A stretch of 64,000 nt of DNA from Arthrobacter sp. EM1 (lineage in GTDB: Bacteria; Actinomycetota; Actinomycetes; Actinomycetales; Micrococcaceae). Each line of letters begins with the position of its first letter. The stretch's first letter is position 1. Position numbers and translations under genes: made by a program. Positions 45,699-54,594 of this stretch are shown one piece after another. The DNA is taken from assembly GCF_029964055.1 (NCBI RefSeq), contig NZ_CP124836.1, forward strand, positions 2,108,001 to 2,172,000, in the 5' to 3' direction. The notes below the pieces were generated by a model. The model was not told the origin of the DNA. It saw only the letters and a list, made by a program, of their open reading frames with translations, and did no database searches.

Positions 45699-46364
45699 CT
45701 AGAGCAGCTGCCAGCTCACCCGGTGGTACGGCGTGGTCCCGGCGGCTCGGAGCGCATCCTTGTGTATGGCCGTGCCGTAGCCCTTGTTCACGTCCCAGCC
45801 GAAGGCCGGGTATTCGCTGTGCAGTTCGCGCATGATGCCGTCGCGTTCGACTTTGGCCAGGATGGATGCGGCCGCGACACTCAGGCACTGCATGTCCGCC
45901 TTGACAAGTGTGTGCACCGGCGCGTCGCAGCCCGGTTCCACCGGGCCGTCGTCGAGCAGGGATGGCTGAGCCACCGGCGAGAGCCAGTTGTGGCTGCCGT
46001 CCAGCAGCACAACGTCAGGGGTGACCCCGGCGGCGAGGACGGCGAGCCAGGCACGGGTGCCGGCGAGCCGCAGCGCCGCGACGATGCCGACGTCGTCGAT
46101 CTCTTTCGCCGAGGCGTGCCCAACGGCGTTGGCCACACTCCAGCTCCGGACCAGCGGCACCAGCCGCTCACGGTCCGCCACCTTGAGCAGCTTGCTGTCC
46201 CTAACATCGGCGAGCAGCACCTGCTGCTCGAGGTCCACCACCGTGATTCCCACACTGACGGGTCCGGCGAGGGCACCGCGGCCCACCTCGTCAACGCCGG
46301 CGACGAGTCGGGCGCCCGCATTTCGGAAGCGGCGCTCGTAGTCGAGGGTGGGGGCTTGGGACAT
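45699..46364 (-). CDS. rnhB: ribonuclease HII
   Basis: Cuts RNA in RNA-DNA hybrids, including single ribonucleotides in DNA. The 221-residue protein shows [16 protein letters not shown] (the DE pair), VRDSKLL, VVLLDGS with catalytic Asp, [22 protein letters not shown] and [14 protein letters not shown]. The ATG at 46364 ([13 protein letters not shown]) is used, 11 bases after the lepB stop, so the genes are probably co-transcribed. Confidence 0.95.
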   Translation of the reverse strand: MSQAPTLDYERRFRNAGARLVAGVDEVGRGALAGPVSVGITVVDLEQQVLLADVRDSKLLKVADRERLVPLVRSWSVANAVGHASAKEIDDVGIVAALRLAGTRAWLAVLAAGVTPDVVLLDGSHNWLSPVAQPSLLDDGPVEPGCDAPVHTLVKADMQCLSVAAASILAKVERDGIMRELHSEYPAFGWDVNKGYGTAIHKDALRAAGTTPYHRVSWQLL

Positions 46365-46375
46365 CGCTGCTGCCG

Positions 46376-47221
46376 TTACTTTCCGGCCGGCGCGGGTACG
46401 TCGCGGAACACGTCGGGGTAGTTGTCGAGGCCGCCGATGCGGTTCAGCGGCCACGCAATGACGGCCGCCCTTCCTTCGATGTCGGCGATGTTGACGAAGC
46501 CTCCGTTGCTGTCCGGGTGGGCGCGCGAGTCCGCGGAATGATTCCTGTTATCGCCCATGACCCAAACCTTGCCTTCGGGAACCACAACATCGAAGTCGCG
46601 GGCCTGGGGCACTTCGGCGGGGTTGATGTAGGACTCGTCTAGCGGCGCGCCGTTAACCATCAGCCGGCCTCCGGCGTCGCAGCAGACCACGTGGTCGCCC
46701 GGAAGCCCCACCACGCGCTTCACCAGGTGCTGCTCCGAGTTGTCCGGCAGCAGACCGATGAATGTCAGGCTGTCCTGCGCCCAGCTGAACGGGCCAGCCG
46801 CCTTCTGTGCCGCAGGAACCAGCCAGCCCTGGGTGTCCTTGAACACCACGACGTCGCCGCGCTCCAGGGCGAACGGTTCCGGGACCAGAAGGTTCACAAA
46901 GATGCGGTCGTTGACGTCCAGGGTGTTGACCATTGACTCGGACGGAATGTAGAAGGCCCGGAAGAGGAAGGTCTTGATCAGGAAGGACAGCACAATGGCG
47001 ACGAGCACCACGGTGGCCACTTCCTTCACCCAAAGGAACAGCGGACTGTGCCGCTCCTGGGCTTTCGCCTTGCGTGCACGCTTCGACGCGCGACCCGCAT
47101 GGGCGGGTCCGCCCGCGGCCGGAAGATCCGCAGCGTGCTCCCTGGCAGGGATTGCCGAGGAAACAATCCAGGGCTCGTCCTGGCCCTGCGGATCGGGATT
47201 CCGGGGTCCGGTCTCGGGCAT
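46376..47221 (-). CDS. lepB: signal peptidase I (first of two tandem copies in gene order)
   Basis: A 281-residue membrane protease that removes signal peptides. The catalytic Ser is in [12 protein letters not shown] and the Lys in [16 protein letters not shown], with one transmembrane helix ([20 protein letters not shown]) before them. [17 protein letters not shown] is the box E motif. A 55-residue charged cytoplasmic leader precedes the helix. It follows the second signal peptidase gene without a gap. Confidence 0.94.
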   Translation of the reverse strand: MPETGPRNPDPQGQDEPWIVSSAIPAREHAADLPAAGGPAHAGRASKRARKAKAQERHSPLFLWVKEVATVVLVAIVLSFLIKTFLFRAFYIPSESMVNTLDVNDRIFVNLLVPEPFALERGDVVVFKDTQGWLVPAAQKAAGPFSWAQDSLTFIGLLPDNSEQHLVKRVVGLPGDHVVCCDAGGRLMVNGAPLDESYINPAEVPQARDFDVVVPEGKVWVMGDNRNHSADSRAHPDSNGGFVNIADIEGRAAVIAWPLNRIGGLDNYPDVFRDVPAPAGK

Positions 47222-47902
47222 CTACTGTCCGTTCTTCGCTGTCGTGGTGGTGGCCGCGGACGGCCGAGCTACTGCTGCAAATCTATCAAGCGGCCAAATG
47301 ATCTGAACCGGCCTGCCAATCACGCGCTCCAGCGGCACCATGCCCCCGCCTGGGGCGCCCAGAAGGCTGCGGGAATCGGCGGACAGGGAGCGGTGGTCCC
47401 CCATCAGCCAGAGGCGGCCGGGCGGAACGAGCACGGAGAATTTCAGTTCGCTTGGGGCGTCCCCCCCGTACAGATAGGGTTCCGCAACTTGCTGGCCGTT
47501 CACTGTGAGGCGGCCGCCGGCATCGCAGCAGACCACGTGGTCACCGGGAAGGCCGATGACGCGTTTGACGTAGCTTTCATCTGCACCTGACACGCCGACC
47601 CAGTGCCCCACGCCGCTGAGAAAGTCCAGCACCGGGCCGTTGCCGCTGTTGAGCGGGGCGAAAGAGCCGCGGCCGTCGAAGACAACGACGTCGCCGCGGC
47701 CCACCGGCTTGGCCCGGAAGTCCGTTCGGGACACCAGGATCCTGTCCCCCTCGCGCAGGAGCGGCTCCATCGACGCGGAGGGGATGTAGTAGACGTCGAG
47801 CCAGACCGAGCGGACCAGGCCGCTGATGAGCACGGCCAGCAACACGGCCAGCAACACAAAACGCCAGCCGAGTTTCCTGGGCTGGCGTTGTGTGTGTTCC
47901 AT
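47222..47902 (-). CDS. signal peptidase I paralogue
   Basis: A 226-residue second signal peptidase. Key residues are the Ser in YYIPSASMEPLLREGD and Lys in [36 protein letters not shown] is box E. One transmembrane helix (FVLLAVLLAVLISGLV) is near the N-terminus. It shares the [16 protein letters not shown] stretch with the downstream copy, indicating local duplication and divergence. ATG 47902 has GGAGG eight bases upstream. It lies 101 bases after rplS. Confidence 0.92.
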   Translation of the reverse strand: MEHTQRQPRKLGWRFVLLAVLLAVLISGLVRSVWLDVYYIPSASMEPLLREGDRILVSRTDFRAKPVGRGDVVVFDGRGSFAPLNSGNGPVLDFLSGVGHWVGVSGADESYVKRVIGLPGDHVVCCDAGGRLTVNGQQVAEPYLYGGDAPSELKFSVLVPPGRLWLMGDHRSLSADSRSLLGAPGGGMVPLERVIGRPVQIIWPLDRFAAVARPSAATTTTAKNGQ

Positions 47903-48003
47903 GATCCGTATCCTCCAGCGCATTTATGACGCAAACAGCGCTGTCACGGATGTTCCGGCGCTGGCCGGACACGGTCGGTGGACCACTAGTAGTCCGGAAG
48001 GAC

Positions 48004-48363
48004 TTACTTTGCGGGCTGGAAGTCGCGCTTTTCCTTGATCTTCGCGGCCTTGCCACGCAGGTTGCGCATGTAGTACAGCTTGGCGCGGCGCACGTCGCCC
48101 TTGGAGACGAGCTCGATCTTGTCGATGATCGGGGAGTGCACCGGGAAGGTACGCTCCACACCGACGCCGAAGGAGACCTTGCGGACGGTGAAGGTTTCGC
48201 GGAGACCGTCGCCGTGGCGGCCCAGGACAAAGCCCTGGAATACCTGGACACGGGAGTTCTTGCCTTCGATGATGTTCACGTGAACCTTGAGGGTGTCACC
48301 CGCGCGGAACGTCGGAACATCGGTGCGCAGCGAGGCTGCGTCTACGGAATCGAGGATATGCAT
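48004..48363 (-). CDS. rplS: 50S ribosomal protein L19
   Basis: A 119-residue protein at the 30S-50S interface. It begins [29 protein letters not shown] and has [82 protein letters not shown] 48363 follows AGGAG at spacing 7. The 230 bases before it, after trmD, contain no gene; they may carry the L19 promoter or leader. Confidence 0.98.
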   Translation of the reverse strand: MHILDSVDAASLRTDVPTFRAGDTLKVHVNIIEGKNSRVQVFQGFVLGRHGDGLRETFTVRKVSFGVGVERTFPVHSPIIDKIELVSKGDVRRAKLYYMRNLRGKAAKIKEKRDFQPAK

Positions 48364-48593
48364 TGATTCACTCCTGGTGAACGCCACAGGTCCTTCACGT
48401 TAGGTCACGGCGGCCAAGCCCGGGCGCAAGAGCGGCCCGGAAATTCCCGCCGAAAAAGTGTCGCTCCGGCCCTGTCAGGAATTGACGGAGCCGGGGTGCC
48501 GCGCTGTTGGTGACGCTCCCCCTGTGGCAGGTTCGCAACCCAGCAGGCACAAGGACTAATTTTGCCACACCCGGGGCCATCCAGCCAATCCGG

Positions 48594-49403
48594 TTAATCG
48601 GATTGGCCGCCGGCGTCGGCGCGGCGCAGCAGGCGGCCGTCGACGACGTTGTATCCGAGGTCCGCGAAAGCGGTACGGTCCGCGCGCGGCAGCTTGCCGG
48701 CGTCGAACTCCGCAAGCAGGTCCGGACGGCGTTCGGCGGTACGCCGGTACTGTTCGTGCCGGCGCCACTGGGCGATCTTGCCGTGGTTGCCGCTGAGCAG
48801 CACCGCCGGAACCTCACGATCCCGCCAGCTGGCGGGCTTGGTGTAGACGGGGTACTCGAGCAGCCCGTCCGAGTGCGATTCCTCGACGAGGGATTCGGGG
48901 TTGCCGACGACGCCGGGCAACAGGCGTCCGATGGCCTCCACCATCGCCAGTACCGCCACTTCGCCGCCGTTGAGCACGTAGTCGCCCAGGCTCATGGGGC
49001 GTACGGCGAAGTGTTCGGCGGCCCATTCCATCACGCGCTCGTCGATGCCCTCGTAGCGTCCGCAGGCGAACACCAGCCGGTCTTCCTCCGCCAGCTTGTG
49101 GGCCGTGGCCTGGCTGAACCGCTCCCCCGCCGGCGATGGCACGATCAGGACCGGCTTCGCTGCGCCGACCGGCCGGTCCGCAGCGACGGCGGCCAAGGCC
49201 TGGGCCCAAGGTTCGGGCTTCATGACCATGCCGGCTCCGCCGCCGTACGGGGTGTCGTCAACGGTTCGGTGCCGGTCCGTGGTGAACCCGCGGAGGTCGT
49301 GGACGTTGAGCTCCAGCAGCCCGTCCTGGCGGGCCTTGCCAATCAAGGACAGTTCCAACGGTGCCAGGTACTCGGGGAAGATGCTGACGACGTCGATCCT
49401 CAT
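48594..49403 (-). CDS. trmD: tRNA (guanine-37-N1) methyltransferase
   Basis: Makes m1G37 in tRNAs and so prevents +1 frameshifting. The 269-residue SPOUT enzyme has [46 protein letters not shown], the knotted SAM site [46 protein letters not shown], and [21 protein letters not shown]. It is immediately after rimM (start directly adjoining its stop), so the genes are coupled. The C-terminus has about 25 extra residues. Confidence 0.97.
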   Translation of the reverse strand: MRIDVVSIFPEYLAPLELSLIGKARQDGLLELNVHDLRGFTTDRHRTVDDTPYGGGAGMVMKPEPWAQALAAVAADRPVGAAKPVLIVPSPAGERFSQATAHKLAEEDRLVFACGRYEGIDERVMEWAAEHFAVRPMSLGDYVLNGGEVAVLAMVEAIGRLLPGVVGNPESLVEESHSDGLLEYPVYTKPASWRDREVPAVLLSGNHGKIAQWRRHEQYRRTAERRPDLLAEFDAGKLPRADRTAFADLGYNVVDGRLLRRADAGGQSD

Positions 49404-50039
49404 TTAGGCTACGTCTCCTGCGTCGTCGGACCCGGCGGCAGCGGAAGACGCGGGGGCGGTGGCGGACCCGGCAGCATTGGTCGACGCGGGGTCGGACGCC
49501 GGCGTGTCGCCGGTCTTGGCCTCGTCCTCGGCATTGACCTCAAAGAGTCCCGGCGGCGGGGTGACCAGGACGTAGCCTTCCCCGACATTGACCTCGGGGA
49601 CAATCTGCTCCACAAACGGGATCAGCACTTCGGTGCCGTCGGCAGCGGTGACTACGAGAAGGTCCTGGACCGGAAGGGTCCGGAGGCCGGAGACCTTGCC
49701 GACCACCGCGTCCCCGACGCGCACCTCCAGGCCTTCGAGTTCGTGCTCGTACCAGCCTTCATCATCGTCATCATCGTCGAGTTCTTCGGTTTCAACAAAG
49801 AGTTTGGCGCCGCGGAGGGTCTCCGCCTCATTGCGGGTCTCGATCTCTTCGAACGCAAGCAGCAAAATGTCCTTGTTCCAGCGGGCACTGAGGACGGTGA
49901 GCGTCCCTGTTGTGGCCGGCTCCACCACAAACTGGGTCCCGGGGATGAAGCGGTCGCCGGGCGCATCGGTGAGCACCTGGACAGTCACTTCGCCGCGGAT
50001 GCCGTGGGGCTTGCCGATTCGTGCCACCTGAAGCTGCAT
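49404..50039 (-). CDS. rimM: 16S rRNA processing protein RimM
   Basis: A 211-residue ribosome maturation factor that binds S19 and helps form the 30S head. It begins MQLQVARIGKPHGIRGEVTVQVLTDAPGDRF, has the PRC-barrel WYEHELEGLEVRVGDAVVGKVSGL and ends VLIPFVEQIVPEVNVGEGYVLVTPPPGLF. The C-terminal 45 residues are Ala/Pro/Thr-rich and beyond the usual domain. ATG 50039 follows GAGGAACAG. A terminator-like hairpin separates it from khpA. Confidence 0.95.
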   Translation of the reverse strand: MQLQVARIGKPHGIRGEVTVQVLTDAPGDRFIPGTQFVVEPATTGTLTVLSARWNKDILLLAFEEIETRNEAETLRGAKLFVETEELDDDDDDEGWYEHELEGLEVRVGDAVVGKVSGLRTLPVQDLLVVTAADGTEVLIPFVEQIVPEVNVGEGYVLVTPPPGLFEVNAEDEAKTGDTPASDPASTNAAGSATAPASSAAAGSDDAGDVA

Positions 50040-50081
50040 CTGTTCCTCTGTTCGGGTAAATGGGGATGTGGATCTCGGGGG

Positions 50082-50127
50082 AAAACAGTCCGGCCCCTCC
50101 ACCATTATCTGGTGAAGGGGCCGGACT
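50082..50127 (-). terminator. hairpin and T-run between khpA and rimM
   Basis: 18-bp stem with one mismatch (AGTCCGGCCCCT... pairing with ...AGGGGCCGGACT), loop TTATC, then TGTTTTCCCC on the minus strand. The form is that of an intrinsic terminator or attenuator inside the ribosomal gene series. Confidence 0.8.
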
Positions 50128-50150
50128 CAAGACAAATGCTGCTGAAAGCG

Positions 50151-50393
50151 TTACCGGCGGCGGTCGGTATCGACGACGTCGACCCTGACCGGTTCGCCGT
50201 CCGTCAGCGCCGCCACCACAGTGCGCAAGGCGCGTGCGGTGCGGCCCTGGCGGCCGATCACCCGTCCGAGGTCGTCCTGATGAACGCGCACTTCGAGGGT
50301 GTCCCCGCGGCGGTTGTTCTTCGCACTGACCTTAACATCCCCAGGACTGTCAACGATCCCGCGGACGAGGTGTTCGAGCGCTTCTGCCAGCAA
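50151..50393 (-). CDS. khpA: KH-domain RNA-binding protein KhpA
   Basis: An 80-residue single KH domain. It has EALEHLVRGIVDSPGDVKVSAKNNRRGDTLEVRVHQDDLGRVIGRQGRTARALRTVVAAL, with the GxxG loop GRQG in VIGRQGRT. It is encoded between rpsP and rimM as in most Firmicutes and actinobacteria, where KhpA with KhpB binds sRNAs and mRNAs. The ATG is one base after the rpsP stop. Confidence 0.95.
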   Translation of the reverse strand: MLAEALEHLVRGIVDSPGDVKVSAKNNRRGDTLEVRVHQDDLGRVIGRQGRTARALRTVVAALTDGEPVRVDVVDTDRRR

Positions 50394-50394
50394 T

Positions 50395-50817
50395 TTACTC
50401 AGCCTCGGTGGTCTCTGCTGCTGCGTCGGCGGGGGCCTCGGCTGCGTCGTCCTTCTTGGCCTTCTTGGTGATGGCTTCCGGGATAATCACGGAACCCTTT
50501 TCCGGGGTAACGAAGGCAGCCTTGGGAGCCTTGGTCTTCAAGGTGCCCTCCTGGCCCGGCAGACCCTTGAACTTCTGCCAGTCACCGGTGATCTTGAGGA
50601 TCGCGGCGACCTGCTCGGACGGCTGTGCGCCGACGCCGAGCCAGTACTGGGCACGGTCCGTGTCGACCTCGATGTACGAGGGCTCTTCGGTCGGGTGGTA
50701 CTTGCCGATCTCTTCGATGGCACGGCCGTCACGCTTGGAGCGTGCGTCCATGACGACGATACGGTAGTACGGTGCGCGCATCTTGCCAAAGCGCTTAAGG
50801 CGAATCTTTACGGCCAC
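50395..50817 (-). CDS. rpsP: 30S ribosomal protein S16
   Basis: A 140-residue protein; the S16 fold covers the first 80 residues: [77 protein letters not shown] Lys/Ala-rich tail of about 50 residues follows, common in actinobacteria. GTG 50817 has AGGAG 11 bases upstream, slightly long. The first gene of the series toward rplS. Confidence 0.97.
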   Translation of the reverse strand: MAVKIRLKRFGKMRAPYYRIVVMDARSKRDGRAIEEIGKYHPTEEPSYIEVDTDRAQYWLGVGAQPSEQVAAILKITGDWQKFKGLPGQEGTLKTKAPKAAFVTPEKGSVIIPEAITKKAKKDDAAEAPADAAAETTEAE

Positions 50818-51023
50818 TTTTGTGGTCACTCCTGTTTCTGAAACGGGGTCGAGCCCGGCGTTCTGCACCCGTGGGGCGGGCCGTACTAGGGGGTTCTAAA
50901 AGGACAAGATCCGGACGCGGAGAGAGGGGCCACGCAGATCAAGTACCTGTCCATTGTGCCAGATCAGCGCGGGGATTTCGACTTGACACCCGCAACCGGT
51001 CCGGTCAAAGGACATCCGGCGCG

Positions 51024-51461
51024 TCAGGACGTCCAGACGTAGAGCCCGGACTTGCTGGCGGGGTCGACGGCGGCGGCAAGGTCGGCGAGCTGGCGGACAT
51101 AGCGGACGGCTTGCTCCGCACCAAAGGGCATGTCCTCCTCGGCCGCCCAGCTTTCGGCGACGTCGTCGAGGATTTCGCCTTCACCTTCGGTCTCATAGCT
51201 GAGCAGTTCCGCCAGCGCGCGGACCATCGCCGGCGGGACCCCGAGCAGGGAATCGCTGGCGACGTCCACCATGGCCAGCTCGTAGTCGGCGCCGGCTGCG
51301 TGGACGGCGGTTCCCGCCAGGTCGCCGAGGCGCTCTATTTCAAAGTCGGTAATCTCGGCAATCCGCACCGCCGCGGAAATGGCTGCAGCCCCGCCGTCGA
51401 GTGCGGCTGCACGTTTGAGGGCTTCATCGTGGGTGGAGACAAAGACTTCGGTGAATCCCAT
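51024..51461 (-). CDS. hypothetical protein behind a palindrome array
   Basis: I do not recognise this 145-residue acidic protein. It begins MGFTEVFVSTHDEALKRAAALDGGAAAIS and has EIERLGDLAGTAVHAAGADYELAMVDVASDSLLGVPPAMVRALAELL and ending VDPASKSGLYVWTS. The pattern (a short N-terminal beta strand followed by helices) may resemble DUF1877-like proteins, but I cannot confirm this. The ATG at 51461 is preferred over an upstream frame to 51500. Four related 12-mer palindromes lie 88-200 bases upstream. Confidence 0.6.
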   Translation of the reverse strand: MGFTEVFVSTHDEALKRAAALDGGAAAISAAVRIAEITDFEIERLGDLAGTAVHAAGADYELAMVDVASDSLLGVPPAMVRALAELLSYETEGEGEILDDVAESWAAEEDMPFGAEQAVRYVRQLADLAAAVDPASKSGLYVWTS

Positions 51462-51548
51462 GGAGCTCGTCCTTAGTTGTCTGGCGGCGCCGGGCCGCAT
51501 TGCTGGCGTCTCTTCAGCCTAACCGCTTCACTGCAGCCGCGCCCGGGA

Positions 51549-51661
51549 TGGACATGCCCTCCGCCGCCCGCAGCCACTGGACATATCCCCGCTATGCCCA
51601 CTTCCGGCCGCGACCAGTGGACATGTCCAACTCCCCTGCCGGCCACCAGTGGACATGTCCA
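51549..51661. repeat. cluster of four related 12-mer palindromes
   Basis: Sites at 51549-51560 (TGGACATGCCCT), 51578-51589 (TGGACATATCCC), 51618-51629 and 51650-51661 (both TGGACATGTCCA, a perfect palindrome). The last two share CCAGTGGACATGTCCA. Start-to-start spacing is 29, 40 and 32 bases. They lie between the VOC gene stop and the hypothetical gene start, on the promoter side of the latter. Confidence 0.7.
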
Positions 51662-51687
51662 GAGCCTTGCCCAGCCCGCTTCCGCGC

Positions 51688-52563
51688 TCAGCGCACGGCG
51701 ACGCGGATCCGGTTCCGCCACGGGTCCTCGAAGCGCAGTTCAGCCCCGGTGTGGTGGGACTGGACCCCTGCGGCCTTGAGGCGGTCCGCGAGGGCCCCGA
51801 CGTCGTCTCCGGCCGGTACTTCGATCAGCACCTCGCCGAGCCCCAGGGTGTCCCGGCGGGGTCCGGCGCCCCGGCTGTTCCAGACGTTCATGGCCATGTG
51901 GTGGTGGTAGCCGCCGGCCGAGACGAACAGTGCTTGGCCGTGCATGGCCAGCGTTTTTTCGAATCCGAGGGTGCCGACATAAAAATCCTCGGCGGACCGG
52001 ACGTCGCCGACCTGCAGGTGGACATGCCCAACGCCGGCGCTGGCCTCGCGCTGCCCGGCCACGGACTCCTCGGTGAGGAACTCTTCCAGGTAGCGCTGTG
52101 GCGGGAGGGCCAGGCTGTCCATCATCACGTTTTTGCCGTCCCAGGACCAGGCGTCACGTGGGCGGTCCCAGTACAGCTCGATCCCGTTGCCCTCGGGATC
52201 CGTGAAGTAGAAGGCTTCGCTGACCAGATGGTCGGCGCTGCCGCTGAAGGACTGCGGCTGGTACTGCGCGGCGCTGGCGACGGTGGCGGCGAGGGACTGC
52301 TGGTCCTCGAACAACAACGCGGTATGGAAGAGGCCGGCCTCGCCGCGGGACGCGGCCCTCAGTCCGGGCGCCGGCGCGAGGTGGACCAGCGGCTTCTGCC
52401 GGCGCCCGAGGTAGAGGCCGCCGTCCTGCTCGGCCACGATGTCCAGGCCGAGGGCGCGCTGGTAGTAGTCGGTCATAAGCTTCAGGTCGCCAACCTTGAG
52501 CATCACGGCGCCCATCGTCAGGGCGGCCGGAAGGAGATCCTGGGTGCTGGCTTCTGCGGTCAT
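51688..52563 (-). CDS. VOC-superfamily dioxygenase-like protein (CatE type)
   Basis: A 291-residue protein with two vicinal oxygen chelate modules: MGAVMLKVGDLKLMTDYYQRALGL with LFHTALLF and GNGIELYWDRP in the first, and GVGHVHLQVGDVRSAEDFYVGTLGF with GGYHHHMAMNVWNSRG and LRFEDPWRNRIRV in the second. His and Glu residues in VGHVHLQ, GLFHTA and GIELY are candidate metal ligands. Such proteins are often glyoxalase/catechol-2,3-dioxygenase relatives controlled by quinone-sensing MarR proteins. Palindromes lie just upstream of the ATG at 52563. Confidence 0.85.
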   Translation of the reverse strand: MTAEASTQDLLPAALTMGAVMLKVGDLKLMTDYYQRALGLDIVAEQDGGLYLGRRQKPLVHLAPAPGLRAASRGEAGLFHTALLFEDQQSLAATVASAAQYQPQSFSGSADHLVSEAFYFTDPEGNGIELYWDRPRDAWSWDGKNVMMDSLALPPQRYLEEFLTEESVAGQREASAGVGHVHLQVGDVRSAEDFYVGTLGFEKTLAMHGQALFVSAGGYHHHMAMNVWNSRGAGPRRDTLGLGEVLIEVPAGDDVGALADRLKAAGVQSHHTGAELRFEDPWRNRIRVAVR

Positions 52564-52606
52564 GTGATCACTCCGGTGCTTTGAGGGCCACCGACGCTCG
52601 ATGACC

Positions 52607-52638
52607 TAGATATATATCTAAAGTACTTGAAGCTTCAA
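52607..52638. promoter_or_regulatory. adjacent palindromes upstream of the VOC gene
   Basis: TAGATATATATCTA (52607-52620, perfect) and TTGAAGCTTCAA (52627-52638, perfect), with AAGTACTT between them. They lie 44-75 bases upstream of the VOC gene start, in a locally AT-rich stretch. Operators of this size suit a MarR/TetR-type dimer; the AT-rich one may also include the -10 element. Confidence 0.6.
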
Positions 52639-52665
52639 CTTATTCCAAGTGAGCCGGGTTTATCC

Positions 52666-53748
52666 CTAACGGACCGGTTCGCCGCGCAGCACGATGTGCC
52701 TCAGCTCCTGCAGTGCGGCCAGGTTGCCGCGTGGATCCTCTGTGCAGACCAGGACGTCGGCGCTGGCGCCGTCGGTGATACCGGGCGCGCCCAGCCAGTC
52801 CCGGGCGGCCCATGCGCCGGCGTCGAGCGCCGCAAGGGCCGGCAGCCCGGCTGCGTGCAGCGCCTGGATTTCATCAACGATGCGCCCATGTTTAATAACG
52901 CTTCCGGCGTCCGTCCCGGCATAGATGGCGACGCCGGCTTCGAAGGCCTCAAGGACACGTTCTGCCCGGCGCTCCCATAAGGCGCGCATATGCTCCGCGT
53001 ACCGGGGAAACTTTGCCTCGGCCTGTGCGGCGATGTCGGGGAAGGTGGCGATGTTAATGAGCGTGGGGACGATCGGCACACCCTGTTCGACGAATCTCGG
53101 AAGATGCCGCGGCAGCAGGCCCGTGGCGTGTTCGATGCAGTCGATTCCGGCGTCCAGCATGTCATCCAGGGTGCTTTCGGCGAAGCAATGGGCCGTGACC
53201 CGGGCGCCTTCATCGTGGGCGGCCCAGACGGCGTCCTTGAGCACCGCCGCGGGAAAGGAGGGGGCGAGGTCGCCGTCGTCGCGGTTGATCCAGTCCCCCA
53301 CCAGCTTGACCCAGCCGTCGCCGGCGCGCGCCTGCTTGCGCACGGCTTCCACCAGCTCCAGGGGCTCCACCTCGACGGCGAAGCCACGGAGGTACCTCCG
53401 GGTCCTGGCGATGTGCCGGCCGGAACGGATGATGCGCGGTAGCTCCGTCCGGTGCTGGAGCCAGCGGGTGTCGTGGACGGCTCCGGCGTCGCGGACCAGC
53501 AGGGTGCCGGCGTCACGGTCGGTCCTGGCCTGTTCCTCCGCCAGCTGCGCCGGCACGTCCCCGCCCGGACCCAGTCCGATGTGGCAGTGCGCGTCAACCA
53601 GCCCGGGGATGACCCAGCCGTCGAGAACGAGGTCCGGGGCGAGTGCGGGCCGGTCAAAGGTCAGCAGGCCGTCGACCGACCAGAGGCCCCGGCGTTCCCG
53701 GTCGGGGCCGGTAAGGATGGGTCCGGTGAACTCGATGATGCGGGTCAT
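52666..53748 (-). CDS. amidohydrolase family protein
   Basis: A 360-residue metal-dependent hydrolase. Metal ligands and catalytic residues are visible in VDAHCHIG (HxH), GDGWVKLVGDW (bridging Lys), VTAHCFAE and CIEHATGLL (His), and YAGTDAGSVIKHG (Asp). The N-terminal beta-sandwich (TRIIEFTGPILTGP) is typical of the imidazolonepropionase/prolidase-like group. The substrate is unknown. The gene is 37 bases after the alpha/beta hydrolase gene on the same strand. Confidence 0.9.
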   Translation of the reverse strand: MTRIIEFTGPILTGPDRERRGLWSVDGLLTFDRPALAPDLVLDGWVIPGLVDAHCHIGLGPGGDVPAQLAEEQARTDRDAGTLLVRDAGAVHDTRWLQHRTELPRIIRSGRHIARTRRYLRGFAVEVEPLELVEAVRKQARAGDGWVKLVGDWINRDDGDLAPSFPAAVLKDAVWAAHDEGARVTAHCFAESTLDDMLDAGIDCIEHATGLLPRHLPRFVEQGVPIVPTLINIATFPDIAAQAEAKFPRYAEHMRALWERRAERVLEAFEAGVAIYAGTDAGSVIKHGRIVDEIQALHAAGLPALAALDAGAWAARDWLGAPGITDGASADVLVCTEDPRGNLAALQELRHIVLRGEPVR

Positions 53749-53786
53749 GGGATCAAGCCTATTGCGCAGGGCGCTTCCGGAAACGG

Positions 53787-54536
53787 CTAGGAGGCATGGG
53801 CGTGCTGTTGCCGGCCAACATCGGCGATAAACGCCCGGATCAGACGGTTTCCCTCCGCCGAGTCCTGGGGCCTGTGCCCGCCCGCCGCTGTGCGGTGCAC
53901 GGCACCGGTGTCACGCAAATAGCCTGCGATCTCTTCATACAGCGGTTCCCAGCCGCCGGTCAGCACCAAAGTGGGGACACCGGGGACGATCTGCAGCGGA
54001 GCTTCCCAGGCCGGAGCCTGGAGACGCAGGCGGCACGCCTCACGCTGGTCTTCCGGGTTCGGGTCACCGAGGCCCGCCTGGGCCGGGCTCTGGGCCGCAA
54101 ACACCCGGCGGACGAATTCGCGGTGGAAGTCCTCATCGCTTAGGTGCTGGCGGACCTCGAAGAGCGGCTGCATCAGCGCCCGGTGCGCTGCCGTCGCCGG
54201 CAGCTCCGCGGTGAGTGACAGACAGGCCGGCTCCACCAGGGTCAGCGAGTGCACCAGCTCAGGCCGTTCGACGGCGGCCATCATCGCGGCGATGGCCCCC
54301 TGGGAGTGTGCCACAACGTGCCCGCCGGCCTCGCCGCGGCCGTCGTCGGCCAGGGCCCGCAGCACAATGGCGGCATCGGCACAGAAGTCCGTTTCCAGCG
54401 GCTCCTCGACCGGGTCATACCCGTGCCGGCGCAGGAACAGGGCGTCGTAGCTCAGCGCCATACCATGCTGTTTCGGCCACGCGGCAGCGCCGAAGCTGCC
54501 CGCCCCGTGGACGAAGACTACACGCTGCTTGAACAT
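53787..54536 (-). CDS. alpha/beta hydrolase
   Basis: A 249-residue hydrolase with FVHGAGSFGAAAWPKQ (oxyanion motif), the nucleophile elbow VAHSQGAIAAMM and GGHRPQDSAEGNRLI holding the probable His. Asp or Glu of the triad is likely in VLTGGWEPLYEEI. The substrate is unknown. It lies between ffh and the amidohydrolase on the same strand. Confidence 0.85.
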   Translation of the reverse strand: MFKQRVVFVHGAGSFGAAAWPKQHGMALSYDALFLRRHGYDPVEEPLETDFCADAAIVLRALADDGRGEAGGHVVAHSQGAIAAMMAAVERPELVHSLTLVEPACLSLTAELPATAAHRALMQPLFEVRQHLSDEDFHREFVRRVFAAQSPAQAGLGDPNPEDQREACRLRLQAPAWEAPLQIVPGVPTLVLTGGWEPLYEEIAGYLRDTGAVHRTAAGGHRPQDSAEGNRLIRAFIADVGRQQHAHAS

Positions 54537-54594
54537 TGTCTAACCCTATGGCACCGGTCCGACAACAGGCCGCCGACATCGCTGCCGCCAGCGC

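Noticed and set aside
48507..50471. 654-codon plus-strand open frame opposite trmD-rimM-khpA
   Set aside because: Runs across several well-supported minus-strand genes and their intergenic gaps; composition is low-complexity and no family is recognisable.
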